NCBI RefSeq assembly: GCF_018873765.1 | Contig: NC_057925.1 | Location: 3,612,927-3,676,926, forward strand | Direction: 5' to 3' | Length of the DNA stretch: 64,000 bases | From: Telopea speciosissima | Taxonomy: Eukaryota; Streptophyta; Magnoliopsida; Proteales; Proteaceae | Shown here: in pieces, positions 34,558 through 46,409 of the stretch | Layout: each line of letters starts with the position of its first letter | Position numbering within the stretch: the first letter of the stretch is position 1 | Position numbers and translations under genes: made by a program | Notes under the pieces: generated by a model | What the model saw: the letters and a program-made list of their open reading frames with translations, nothing else | Told to the model about the DNA's origin: nothing | Database searches by the model: none

Positions 34558-35308
34558 TATTAATTAAATATTAATATTTGATATGTGGGCCATAAGCTTT
34601 TATAATATTAAATAATTTATTTAAAATAAAAATTCAATTTTTAATTCACTCAAAACAATGACAAACACGTATAAAGTTAAAACGTTTTTTTGGGGGTCAT
34701 TTTATGTATATTTTAGATTCATTAAAAAACATTGCAGTGTGTGCAAGGGCATCCGAGGGGAGGAGTGAGTGGTCATTTCACTGCCCCATCTGAGGCATGT
34801 TGCTAAGAAGAAAGTACACCCAATGCACGAGGCTCTCACTATTGTTGGGTTTGAGGAGGGTTATAATGTACACAGTCTTACCCCCACTTTCCAAAAGACT
34901 ATTTCCTAACTCAAACCCGCAACCACTAGATCACAATGGAATAATCTTACTATTCCGCCGACCGTACTCCTAGAAAGCTAAACTAAAATATTGGGTCAAG
35001 ATTCAAAAGTTTATTTCTTCAATGGATCAAGATGGCCAATAAATCAAAATCTAAAATTAGATAGATAGTGCCTTTTTGCCCATCTAAAAGCTTCAAACCG
35101 GTCAATGTGAATTTTATCAAAGAAATACTTCACGTCAGATGGGCCAAACACATTTCAAGGTGGACCCCACACCCTCATTTAACAACAACAAAAAAAAAAA
35201 AAAAACCCCTCAAGTGCTTACGAATATTATGTAGCTGAACCATTTAATATCAATGTGTGTAAGTTATTTTTTGTGGGTACTATTTTGACCAATCCAGATT
35301 TTTTACTG

Positions 35309-35460
35309 TCGAGTTGCCCGGTAGGATCGTGCAGCCCAGACACAGTGAGGCGTGCAGTGATCGCCTTGCCCCTGTCCAAATGCCTTGCCCGAGTGGGATA
35401 AGACGATCATTGCATGTCTCATTGTGTCTGGGCTGCACAGTCCTGCCGAGCAGCTCGGCA
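35309..35460. repeat. Foldback element with about 55-bp arms
   Basis: The arm at 35309-35364 (GTGCAGCCCAGACACA inside) is inverse to 35404-35460 (TGTGTCTGGGCTGCAC inside). Related to 43694-43862, and a solitary piece is at 16935-16977. Confidence 0.8.
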
Positions 35461-35907
35461 ATAGAGGATCACGATCCTATTTTGATTATAAGACATCCAA
35501 CCGATTTGGTTGCTCAGAAGAAGAAGTAGATATTTTTTTTTTTTGGGGGATACGGAAGGAAGATATTGATTACCAAAGAATGTTCGTCTGACTTAGTAAA
35601 ACGATTACAATATCTGTCTGTGAGATATTTGGATTTTTCAAAACTCTGAGAGACTTGGACTGGGGTAAGCCAGGCCATACCTTACTACTTGAAAGAGATA
35701 TCTGTGATGTGCCACGGAGGAGCTCTCCTTTTGAAATCATTCATTAAAAAAAACACCAATCTCTCCACAAAGCGAAGAATTTGGTTTGTTTGGATCAACA
35801 CACAAAAAAAAACTGGACTTTGACTGAATCTACAAATGTTGTGCAATTGGGACTGCTCTTGCAGCTAATCTGATCTCTGGTATCTCGTCTCTGTGTTTGG
35901 AGGATCT

Positions 35908-36073
35908 TTATCACCTCCAGTTTGCTGACCGGCCCAGTTCCCCAGTTCTTCTAACAAAAGGGGGCTGAAATGACCTCTCTACCCATGCCCAAACACCCTG
36001 CCCGGGTGGGGTCCACCATCCCCTTATTAGAGGAACTGGGGAACTGGGCCGGTCAGCAAACTGGAGGTGATAA
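35908..36073. repeat. Foldback element with nearly identical 47-bp arms
   Basis: The left arm starts TTATCACCTCCAGTTTGCTG and runs to 35955. The right arm at 36027-36073 is its inverse with one mismatch visible in 47 positions. It is the best preserved of a family with members near 17001, 18849 and 42959. Confidence 0.9.
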
Positions 36074-36630
36074 TTTTCCGTGTTTGGATCACTTTCGAAT
36101 GATGTGTGAAGGTCTTGACAGAGCCGTTTATCTGACTTTTAGTTTTGGGTAAAGCGGTTAAAATAGATCTTTGTAACCTCTTTTCTTTGCCTTGGTCATA
36201 TCATTTACATCGTAATAGTGTTGTTTCGGTGGCAATGGTTCTAATTGGGAGTAAATTTGTCTAAAAATAATTTGTTTATCAAAATTGAGGATAAAATCGT
36301 CCGCTTTGATTTGATACCACTGATCGATATTGGTATTGGCAAAGATCGATATTGGTCTCAATACCATTTTTAAAACCATGCTAAGGAGGAAGAGGAAAAA
36401 AAAAATTAAATCTGAAATATTATTGTAGAATTACCTTATATGCCCCAGTCCAAGTAAAATATTTCTACCAAAAAACATCCAAGTAAAATACATTGTGCCA
36501 AGGGATAAAAAAATAAGATTACAAATTCTATTTGTAGTCTGCTTAATTACAAATGGATTGAGTGATTGGTTCTTTATTTTTTTTTATTATCTAAAAAATA
36601 ATAAAGGGAGATGGTTCCCTCAAAGGCAGC

Positions 36631-36803
36631 GTGCGCAGGGGTCAATGAAAGTGAGTGTAAAAACATCAAAAGGGGTGGGATTTCTACCTTTCATGGGAGT
36701 GGGACAGTCATTTCGGCGTGTGTAGGGGTCAATGGAAGTGAGTGTAGAAGCATCAACAGGGGTGGAATTTATGCCTTTCATGGGAGTGTGGCAGTCATTT
36801 TGC
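36631..36803. repeat. 87-bp tandem repeat, two copies
   Basis: 36631-36717 and 36718-36803 share GGGGTCAATG, GTGAGTGTA, CATCAA and CTTTCATGGGAGTG with about ten differences. An inverted relative lies at 36990-37115, so the cluster may be an elaborated foldback element. Confidence 0.75.
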
Positions 36804-37149
36804 GCCCTCTGTTTCCGGATCCTAGAACCACACTACCTTTCATATTTCTTTTTCCCAGTAATTAAATATGAAAAATACACAATGGTTCATATTTATTACC
36901 CCTCTCACCACTTCTTCCAGCTGAGGAAATTGGAGCCCTAGAATCTCTATCCATGATCTTTGTTCAATATCTTATAAGAAAAAGAACTTTGAGGGGGAGT
37001 GTGCATTACACCCAAGCACAGGGGGCGAAATGACCATTCTACCCACATGAAAGGTGGAAATGCCTGCCCTGTTGATGTTTCTGCACATTCTCATTGATCA
37101 TGTGTGCACAGAGGTCACGCTTCTTCCCCCTCCCCCACCACAAAGAACT

Positions 37150-38260
37150 CTTCCCCATATCTTATACACTTTGGTTTGGATTTTTTTTCTTATATTCATC
37201 GTAGAAGCATAACTGTTGGGTCTCTAATAAATGTAAATCTTGCACAAAAGCAAGTTGGGAAAAGAAAATAACCACAACATTTTAATTCCATAGGTGGGGA
37301 AGCGCCTTTGACTCAATGGTCGCAACCATAATGGTAGTTAGTACGTTAATAAGTGGCCCTCTTGAGCCCCTCTTGGCCCCTTAGTAGGTCCCTTGTTTGG
37401 CCCACTTGTCTGGCCCCATGATTAGGTGATCACAAATTTGTTAATCTTAACCAATATCGGTCGATCTGATCTGAGATTACAAACCATGTCATTACTATCA
37501 AACCAGTTGGTAGTGATTGTGAATAAGAGTTGTTGTGAGTCGCTTTCAGATATATTGCATCCTTTTGAAATAGATTTAAGCACAGCTGTTCGCAAAGGAG
37601 GGGACTCTGCAATTAGAGAAGTACAAATTACCTATATACGCTCTTATTAGATTTCAATATATCTCCTCTGGATGCCTAAACCAATAAGGCAATGCAGATG
37701 TTGTTGCAAGGTAGCGTTCAATATGATGAGTTACTGTATATTCACCTTTGGATGGGATTATCCCCGCTCTCTTTTTCCTGTTCTTTTTGGTGTAAAGGAA
37801 ATCTATTCGAAGTGAAGGAGAAGTGGATCCATGGTGATTATCCTTGAGCATAACATTGTTAAGCCAAGGGTGCATTTAAAACTTGACATCTTTTAATTGT
37901 CCCTTGTCTTATTCTCCAAAGTTCTTTAAGTTAAGGGTATAAAAGGATTTTCAAAAATATTTTGATAATGAATAAAATGATATTATTTTATTAATTAATA
38001 TAAATAGTAAATATTAATTAGTTTATGCAATAATACTAACTAAGATTATATACTTAATAAAACTAATATTATTTATTTATTAAAAAAATACTAATATTTT
38101 ATTAATTTACATTCAATTTTTAAATAAAATGTAAATATTTATTGATTATAGAAACAATATTATATATATATATTAATTTATTTAATATAATATAATATGT
38201 TTATTAATATTTATATTTGTTATAAATATATTATTGTCACTCGTTATTAGTAAATATTAT
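37150..38260. other. Very AT-rich stretch, no gene seen
   Basis: From about 37920 the sequence is dominated by TTAATTAATATAAATA-type words. Similar words recur at 38950-39060. No frame with a domain was found. Confidence 0.6.
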
Positions 38261-38267
38261 TTTAGTT

Positions 38268-38444
38268 GGGAAAGAGATCATTGTTTGGCCATGTAACAGC
38301 TGCAACAGTGCAGGAGCCAATGAGAGTGTGTGTAGGGGTATCAACACGAATGAGATTTTTATTTTAGGAGGGATTGGATGGTAATTTCACGCGCCCCTAT
38401 GTCTGGGCTCATGAACCACGCGACCAATTAGCATTCTTTTTCCC
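38268..38444. repeat. Member of the GGGAAAGA...TCTTTTTCCC foldback family
   Basis: GGGAAAGAGATCATT at the left and GCATTCTTTTTCCC at the right, with an inner GCGCCCCTATGTCTGGGCTC phrase shared with 41154-41341 and 43222-43401. Confidence 0.55.
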
Positions 38445-39061
38445 ATTTTATTTATTATACACGTAGTTGGAAAACCATGTTTTTTTTTTTTCTTTCTCTC
38501 AACTCGTCTTTCAAAAAAACCTAATGCTCAACCTTTTCAAACACAGTTAAAGCGAGTCACATTTGTTCTTATTTTTTTAATGTAATAAATATATAGGAAT
38601 TAGTAAAAAAAATTAAAAAAAAATCAAGGAATCACATATCAATGCATTTTGAGTTTATACCATTGAACAAGAGAAGAGAGACGAAGAGTTGAGGGTTTCT
38701 TACTGTTTTAGAATATGGATTTATTATATTACTAAACTCAGTTTCTAAGTGAATTGGCTTTATATATTGTTTTTTTAAAAACAATTAAACTCGCCAAGTC
38801 TATCATGACTTGGGTAAAAATACTAACTTTTTTTATGACCGAATCTCATCATTTCTTATCTTGACCTAGACTACACGATTCTTGACTAAATTTCTAAAAT
38901 TTTAACTCAACTCTGGTGATTTGATCCAGTCAAAACCCAATTTTCCAATTATGATTGTACAATAATATAAAATATAAATATAATGGACTTGTTAAATAAA
39001 ATACTAAATATCTTATTAATTAATATAAATAATAATTTATATATTAATATTTATTAAAATG

Positions 39062-40560
39062 AATATCATAAATTGGGTCAGAACCAATTTTGGGACCATT
39101 TTTATTGAAGATATTTAAATGGAGAGGGCCCTACATGAAAATCGTATATGTTATATAACCAAAGTTAAAGATTCAAATCCTTAAGATTGGGGGTGTAGAA
39201 TCATCATATTAAAATATAGAATGGTGTTAATCAAATATAAAAAATAAATAAATAAACAACTACATGCTAAAATTAGTATGATAACTTTAATGACCACATA
39301 AGGTCAAAATATTCGAATGGAAGTATGTAGTTTGGGAAGCTATAACTGTAATATGAGACCATCCATTATATTGTTTTCTAGTTATATCCAAAGTTTTTTA
39401 GACTAGTTTCTTCAAACCACATCAATTAATACCAAAAAAAATTTTTAAAGAAAAATGAAGGATCAATTTTTTCACCGATAGCTATTATTGGCCTTGGATG
39501 GGTGTTAGAGAACAGTGAAAGATATTTTCAACATCCAACAAATATCAAGGAATAATAATAACCCTAGATGGGTGAATGTTAATTCACCAAGGGTAAAAGG
39601 AAAACTTTTGTCATTGAAATTATCGTATTGAATATTAATTTTATTTACCCAAAAGGTGAGGATTGAATATTGTTTCATTCTTGTTACCAAAAAAAAATAT
39701 ATTGCTTCATTCCTAGATCAAGGTTCACACTAGCAAAATCCTATCGCAATAAGAAAGTTAGATTCCAAAAATAATAACTCAAATGATGATGATGATGATG
39801 ATAAAATGAACTAGTGGATCATTATGAAGGTCATAAACCGGATCAAAATTCAATTTTGGGATCATTTTCATTGAAGATATTAAAATGGAGAAGGTTGTAC
39901 ATGAGAATAATATACTTTATATAACAAAATCCAAAGATTACTTTTTTTTTCTTTCGGTAAAGATCCAAAGATTACTTGAAGTATAGAATGATGGTAATCA
40001 AATACCCCCCCCCCCCAAAAAAAGTGACTATATGCAAAAAAAATTATACAAATATAGATAAAAAATTAAATCCTATTACTGATTAAATAAATAAATCAAT
40101 GTACAAAATGGTTTAAATATTCAAAAAGATGGGGAAAAAATTCATATTCAATATGATAGTTTCAATGACCTCATTAGGTCATAGAAATATGCTAAGAAGT
40201 TATGGATCGGAAAAAAAATCTGTGTATTACTATTTATTGTTTGCTAGTAATATCCAAAAAAAATTTAGGATCGACATTCTCTGTGGGGGATTGTGGCCCC
40301 TATGCACATGCATTGGCATCATGGGGGCGTCAGGGAGGGATTTTCATCTTTCATGGGGCCAGGGTGATCATTTCACCCCGGCCCCTTCAGTGTCTAGGCG
40401 TGGGTGGTACACTCGCTCATAGAGAATGTTCCTCTATTTTAATTTTTTTAAGTCATTGAAACTGTTTTTATTGAATTTCATTTTCAAAAAATATGAGATT
40501 TGATTAATATTGCTTCATTCCTAGGTCAGATTGAATCCGTTTGGGCTAAGAGTTGATTAC
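39062..40560. repeat. Diverged tandem duplication of about 0.8 kb
   Basis: Matching blocks appear in order: CAATTTTGGGA-CCAT near 39085 and 39851, TATGTTATATAAC-type near 39150 and 39910, AATGACC...AGGTCA near 39288 and 40163, ATTGCTTCATTCCTAG at 39701 and 40508. The offset varies from about 770 to 870 bp because of indels and a foldback-type insert in the right copy (40262-40440). Confidence 0.65.
40262..40440. repeat. Foldback-family insert in the right copy of the duplication
   Basis: Includes GGGGGATTGTGGCCCCTATG and GGTCCAGG-like inner words ending CATAGAGAATGTTCCTCT. It has no counterpart in the left duplication copy. Similar to 41154-41341. Confidence 0.5.
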
Positions 40561-41153
40561 TTGGGTGTAAGTCTGGTGACATATGAAAGGCTGAAGCATT
40601 GCCTTCCACGCAAAGAACTCCCAATAATCAATATGAAGATTGCATCGCATATTCAACCTTTTTCATTACATTTAACAATTTTAGAACAATCTAAGGTAAA
40701 ACGTTGATAAAGAGATAGAGACAAGTCTAAACGTGAGGATATGAACCTCCCAACATCTAAAATGGACCATCTAACTTTACCAATGGAAGAAAGAGGGTGT
40801 CAATTTAGAATTGGAATTGAAATTGTAATTCTATCAATCGTTTAAAATCGAATCAAAAGAAATTTGGTTTGGTTAAGATTTTGAAAATTGAAATTTCATT
40901 CAGTTTAGTTTCGATTTTAGGCTAAAAATCAGCTGTTTAAATCAAATCGAATTGAACGAACTTAAACCATACTAAATGCTAAAAGGCTCAAACATGAGTT
41001 ATAGATTTCAGTTTTCATTTCGTCTCTTTTGTCTTCGACCATCGATTCTCATCACTTTTCTTCTATAGTTCTGCACTTCTACTCGTTTTTTTTAGGTTTA
41101 AATGCTTCGATAACTGTTGATCAGCTAAGAAGTATTTTGAAGATATTTGCTAT

Positions 41154-41341
41154 GAGAAAGAGAATGTTACCTGATTGCATAGGGTGTGTGGTCCCTACAC
41201 CCAGACATAGGGCTGCGTGAAATGACTGTCACGTCCTCAGGAATTTTCGTCTTTCCATGGGGTGTAAGTATCATTTCGTGCTGCCCTATGTCTGGGCATA
41301 GAGACCGTACACCACACACAACTAGGTAGTGTTCTTTCTCC
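41154..41341. repeat. Foldback element with about 55-bp arms
   Basis: GAGAAAGAGAATGTTACCTG onward at the left is inverse to the right end AACTAGGTAGTGTTCTTTCT, and the inner CCCAGACATAGGGC/GCCCTATGTCTGGG pair is perfect. Confidence 0.85.
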
Positions 41342-42124
41342 CATTTGATATGTAGAGAATTTAATAATATCTTTGCAAGGTTTTATAATTATGTAATTGA
41401 CTTAATTGGATCTTGATATGTAAAAAGTATTAAAAGAAAGACATTGTGTGATTGTATCTTCTTGAGGTTGTAATTTACTTCCCAATATTACTTGTTTCAA
41501 CAAGTTATCCACTTGAATCGAATATGAACGGAGTAAGAACCCAATCAAACCAAATACAAAAAATAAAATCAGAATCAAATCGATTTAGTTCAATTTCGAT
41601 TTGAGATTATGAAAATTATTCGCTTTAGAATTAATTTTGATTTTTACCACCAAAAAAAAAAAGAATTAATTTTGATTTTTACATATTGTATCTGAATAGA
41701 ATCTAAACTAATTAAATTTAACAAATCAGAATCAAACCCATTAACATCTTTACCTATGGATCCCCTCAACCCACTCCAAAAAATAATTGAGAAGGTTAAA
41801 AACTCATCCAATAGAATATTACATGTATTTATTTATTTTTGGTAGAGGAATATTACATGTATTCACATCTAGATTTTCTTGTCACTCATTGACGTTATCT
41901 TAACAAATCAATACCCAACTGTAATTTCTAACCTTCTTGAGATGCAAAAGGGCCAGATTCAAGCCTAATAACGTAGAGCTAATCCCAATTTGTAAGTTTT
42001 CAGTCATACGTTATCTGAGACCCAAATCATGTGGACAGGTAGATCTTAAGATCTTCAACCTAAACAGAATCAGCCAATCGCAACATAACGCTTTCAAGTA
42101 AAGTACCAAAAGGGTGCATGAGCT

Positions 42125-42225
42125 ATCAAAAAGGCAAAAAATCTTTTGCAATGTAGTGCGGGCTTGAGAGCTCGACATGTGGAAGATGCGACATCCATGA
42201 TGCCGAGCTCAAGAACAAAAAAAAG
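42125..42225. repeat. Half of a foldback element (44747 family)
   Basis: AAAAATCTTTTGCAATGTAG, GAGCTCGACATGTGGAAGAT and AAGAACAAAAAAAAG match one arm of 44747-44986. The second arm is not present. Confidence 0.5.
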
Positions 42226-42309
42226 AAAAAAGTGTGTACTTATAAAAAGGAGCATGCACTAATGCACATACGTGGAGGGCCACTACAAGAAAAGCATGAA
42301 TACGTGACT

Positions 42310-42336
42310 ACTTTTTTTTTTTTTTTTTTTTTTTTA
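42310..42336. repeat. Poly-T tract
   Basis: A run of about 25 T, possibly the end of a poly-A-tailed insertion on the minus strand, but no SINE or LINE body is recognised beside it. Confidence 0.8.
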
Positions 42337-42958
42337 AAATAGGTCTTACTCGATCTATTCTATTATAAGGGAAAAGGAAGGTGTGTACCAAAAGGTTTGA
42401 ACCCAAGACTTCCTGGTAGTAATGGACTTTTACGCACCACAAACTTTCAAGTGCGTTAGACACTTGTTCATTAGCTTACGAGACTTTTACGATCGCAAAA
42501 TCTATATGATGCAATGCTTTAATGGCAGTTTTTTATTCACGCTTTTAATTAAAAGTCTATCTTTATCAATGTTTAAAAAATCAGGAATCAAATCAATGAA
42601 TTGGCCGAGTTGGATCAAAATCAACCATGATCGATCCTAATTCCTGTCAATTCGACACAGCCGATTCTTGCCAAGAAACCCTAGTTTTCATTGCCTCCTT
42701 TAAAACTCTACATTTAGCAGGTAAAATCTTTTTATTACACTCTTCTAGTGGGGTTTTGGTGATGAACACTATTAAAAGATCAACCAATAATCCATTAACA
42801 TCATGCAAACCAATAAATATTAAACACTTTAATAATCAACTTGATGGACGCACTTTCAACGGTTTGTAAATGCTCCATTTATGAAGTTTTTTGTGAGGCT
42901 ATTAAATCTAAAACCCTAAAACCTCTATTTCAAAATTTTATTATACACCAGATGAATA

Positions 42959-43111
42959 ATTATCACCTTCAATTCACGGGCACCCAATTCCTCTAATAAG
43001 GGGGAGTGGACCCCACATAGGATAGTGTTTTTGGGCAGGAGGTAGGATGGTCATTTCTGACCATGTGAGGAATTGGAGGAATTGAAGGGGGCAACGAATT
43101 GGAGGGGATAA
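42959..43111. repeat. Foldback element of the 35908 family
   Basis: TTATCACCTTCAATTC at the left and GAATTGGAGGGGATAA at the right. The internal CCTCTAATAAGGGGGAGTGG phrase is shared with other members. Confidence 0.65.
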
Positions 43112-43221
43112 TGATTCTACACCATATATTAAACTAACCATTGAATAGGAAAATACCAATATAATTAACCAGAGGTCGAGTTTCAAGCAACATCTAGATT
43201 ATATTACCTAAATATATTAAG

Positions 43222-43401
43222 AGAGAAAGAATGCCAACCAATCGCTTCACACACGTCGCCCTGACACAGGAGGCGCACTAAATGACCGTCATACCCCTGG
43301 TCATTTTGGGGTTCTAGAGGGGTGTGTTGGTCATTTCACGTGCCACTATGTCAAGGCGCAGAGATGGTGTGCATTGTGCGACTAGGTGACGTTCTTTTTC
43401 C
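43222..43401. repeat. Foldback element of the 41154 family
   Basis: AGAGAAAGAATGCC at the left and ACGTTCTTTTTCCC at the right. CACACGTCGCCCTGACACAG and its diverged inverse near 43345-43365 form the arms. Confidence 0.55.
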
Positions 43402-43693
43402 CATATATTAATTCATCCTTGCGCCTCTTATTGATGGCTAAAGTTGCCCAAAATTTTTAGCTAATTTTGTAAGTCTAATGTTTTCACATGATACAATTGG
43501 ATTGCACTATTCATTACCCCAAAAAATCCCTGAAATTTACTAGATTTTTTGATGATGATGTGACCAACATATCCACAAATTTTAACCCAACAAAATGCTA
43601 CATGATATCATATAAGTATTCTCACTAACACCCTAAGGGTAGCTTGGATTTCAATTAAAGTGGATCAGAAGTCCGTATAACTACAGCAATGTA

Positions 43694-43862
43694 AGGATTT
43701 GGATCCTCTACTACCGAGCTGCCAGTAGACACAGTAAGGCGTGAAATGATCATCTTACCCCTACCCGAGCACCTTGCCTGAGTAGGGGTAAGGCAGTCCC
43801 ACCTTGCTGTGTCTGTGCAGCACAGTAGGACGGGACAGCTTGGTAGTAGAGGATCTAGATCC
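43694..43862. repeat. Foldback element of the 35309 family
   Basis: GGATTTGGATCCTCTACTAC at the left is inverse to GTAGTAGAGGATCTAGATCC at the right, and the GACACAGTAAGG/CCTTGCTGTGTC inner pairs also match. Confidence 0.8.
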
Positions 43863-43910
43863 ACAGTGTAACTAGCCATTCGTCTTCGATATTCAAAAGG
43901 TACACAAGTA

Positions 43911-44176
43911 GGGGTGTCAATCGATCGATTTCACTGTGGGGATGGGTGAATCCGAAACCCAACTAATTAGGGAAGATTCAGTTTCTTATCGATTTGATGT
44001 CGAATTTGAACCGGTTTTCCATATTCTTGCATTTCAGGCCGGTTCGATTTTCAACTGATCGCACAATACCCCAATCTAAATCCAAACCAATCAGGCATCA
44101 GTTCAGTTCAGTTGGGACTTTTTCGATAGCTTCGGTCTGTTTTCACTAGTTCGTGCTAGGGTTTGACACCCCTTGC
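43911..44176. mobile_element. hAT-type MITE with TAGGGGTGTCAA ends
   Basis: The left end TAGGGGTGTCAATCG is inverse to the right end GGTTTGACACCCCTT, with an AT-rich, non-coding interior containing CGATTT/GGTTCGA words. An 8-bp target duplication was not found. Confidence 0.55.
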
Positions 44177-44746
44177 CATGAGTGCCAAACACCACAAAAA
44201 TAGGTCCCACCTACTATAAATAGATCATACGATAAATAACTGATCAAGTTAAGTGAGAAAAACCCTAAATCGAAGGATCGAACTTGATGAATAAACCCAA
44301 ATCGAACCGACCCAATTCCCTATCAGGCAGGTTCGATTTGGGTTATTATGATATTGGTTTAAAATTGGACCAAAAATTGAAAATCAGATCGAAACTGATA
44401 CAAATTACAAACTGAAAAAACAGAAAAACAAAAAGCCATGTTTTTCATAATTGTTTAAAGGGAAAAAGATTCCCGCTTGGTGGTGCCCCTTACGCCCTCT
44501 CATAGGGCACTGTGAAATGCCACTCTTGCCCATTAGTCCAAATGTTGTTGTGGAGACTATGCGACCAAACATCGATCTCATGACCTTATTTAAATATATA
44601 CATGATAAATTAATACGAATCGACCAAACTGAACTTGATTCAAACCAATAAAGCCTAGATAACAAAAAAACCAAAATAAACAAAAACCAACTGGACAGAA
44701 ACCGACTAAAACCAAACTTGCCCTTACCGGGCTGTCTTTGTCTAGA

Positions 44747-44986
44747 TTAAAATCCTCTGCAATTCTTTTATCTTGTAGTGCCTTGTAGAAGTTGCAGTTC
44801 CTGCCTGAGAACTCAACATGTGGAAGATGCTTCATCCAACGATGCAAGCTCGATTGACCTAGTTTTTTTTTACTTTCTTTCTTCTCGAGCTCGGCACCGT
44901 TGGATGGCGCATCTTCTACATGTCAAGCTCTCAGGCTCTAACTGCAAGGCACCGCAAGATTAAGGCATTGCAGAAGATTTTTTAAA
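44747..44986. repeat. Large foldback element with about 80-bp arms
   Basis: The left arm (44747-44831) contains AATCCTCTGCAATTC, TGTAGTGCCTTG and AACTCAACATGTGGAAGATG. The right arm (44909-44986) carries the inverses GCATCTTCTACATGTCAAGC, CAAGGCACCGCAAG and GCATTGCAGAAGATTTT. Relatives at 42125-42225 and at the broken SDR3 exon. Confidence 0.8.
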
Positions 44987-45228
44987 GGTTTTGGCTTAGC
45001 CCAGCCCGATCAGACCAAAATCTGATTGAACCAGACCGTTTAATACTCCTAGTGGAGCCTCTTAATTGGTGGGCCCTACTCTCCCGATGAGACACGTATC
45101 GCTCATAATAAAAAATTAAAAAAAAAGAATTGAAAAGGAGACAAGGTGATAGCGGGAAGGACACGCATAGGCCATGTGAATTGTGATTGTAAAACCTGGA
45201 CTGTTCCTTCTTACCTTTCGTCGCCACA

Positions 45229-45238
45229 CTATAAATAT
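45229..45238 (+). promoter_or_regulatory. TATA box of the NAK-type kinase gene
   Basis: CTATAAATAT, followed by a CT-rich leader. A transcript starting near 45262 would have a 5' UTR exon ending at the AG|GTACTG donor at 45520/45521. Confidence 0.6.
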
Positions 45239-45520
45239 TCGTGCTCTCCATTTCTTCATTGCTACCCCATTTTAATCTTCTCTCTTTTTCTCTGCAATTT
45301 CGTGAAATACCGCCCTTATCCTTGTTTTCTTCTACCTTCATCTTCGTCGCAAAGCAACGAATCTGAAACTGAATCAAAACCTGAAAAGATATACTTTTGG
45401 ATCCCATAAAGACTTCAGATCTTGTCGTTGCATCAAGTATCTGGACTTCAATGGCGTTCTTTTAGCTTAGCTGCTCGTTATCTTCTCTCGCACTTCCCGA
45501 TCCATCGGAATTTTTATAGG

Positions 45521-46389
45521 TACTGATTATATTTTATTTTCTTTTTTTTTCCTGGAAAATCTTGTCACCAAAATTTTCGTCTAAGACAGGATTCAAGGTT
45601 TGGTTTCGATCCTTGTTGTTCATTGATCTTCTATAAATTAGCAACATTTCCAACTGCTGTGGATTTTCCACTAGCTTGATCGTGTAGATCACTGGGGAGA
45701 ATGGTTGCTTTTTCGTATCTGTTAAGATTTTTTGTTGCCAATTTTCCTTAATTTTGTGATCTACTAAACGAAGATTTAGATTCTTTTTTGTTGTGCTTCA
45801 TTAATGAACTTGAAAGGATCGTAATGTATTACAGATCTGTAAATTTAAATATTCTTGCTGTGGAACTATGGCAGAAACCTGATCCTAAAGTTACATTGGG
45901 AGCTGGATCTCGGTTCTTTAAATAAAGGCTCAGTTTTTAATTGCTTTTCATTTTTGTAAAAATAACATTTTCCAATTTGCATAAATAAGGAAATATCAGA
46001 AGAGTATTTCTGGATTAGGATTCGGAGATTTGTCATGGAATCCATGATTCTGGGCGGGAGCAGATTCTGGTTGTGTTTGAGATTTAATCTGTACATAGTA
46101 CATAATTGGATGCATTGATCTGCACAGGGTACCCTATGCAACAGAGTTTATCTTACAGATAAAGCTATTTGAGAAATTCTGAAAGAATGAGAATTTTATG
46201 TCCTTTCCTGAGATTGTACATTAGAGAGCTTTAATACGTTAAGCAACAGATTTTTAATCTCTACATAGTACATTACAGAGCTTCAAATGACTTCTTTTCA
46301 GCTTTTATTTTGGTTGTATTAAATGCTGGGATTTTTTATTTTTTATTTTGGTAAAACTGGGATATTTAATTGGCTCGACCAAAATGCAG
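45521..46389 (+). other. 5' UTR intron of the kinase gene
   Basis: Donor TATAG|GTACTG, T-rich body, acceptor AATGCAG at 46389, 20 nt before the start codon. Introns of this kind just before the ATG often raise expression in plants, which is an inference here. Confidence 0.6.
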
Positions 46390-46409
46390 GTTGTATCTAT
46401 ATTTTTATC

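Noticed and set aside
42310-42336. SINE or LINE ending in the poly-T tract
   Set aside because: No A/B box, LINE domain or target duplication could be recognised next to it.
44982-45409. 141-codon minus-strand frame before the kinase gene
   Set aside because: It is antisense to the kinase promoter and 5' UTR, with low-complexity composition and no domain.
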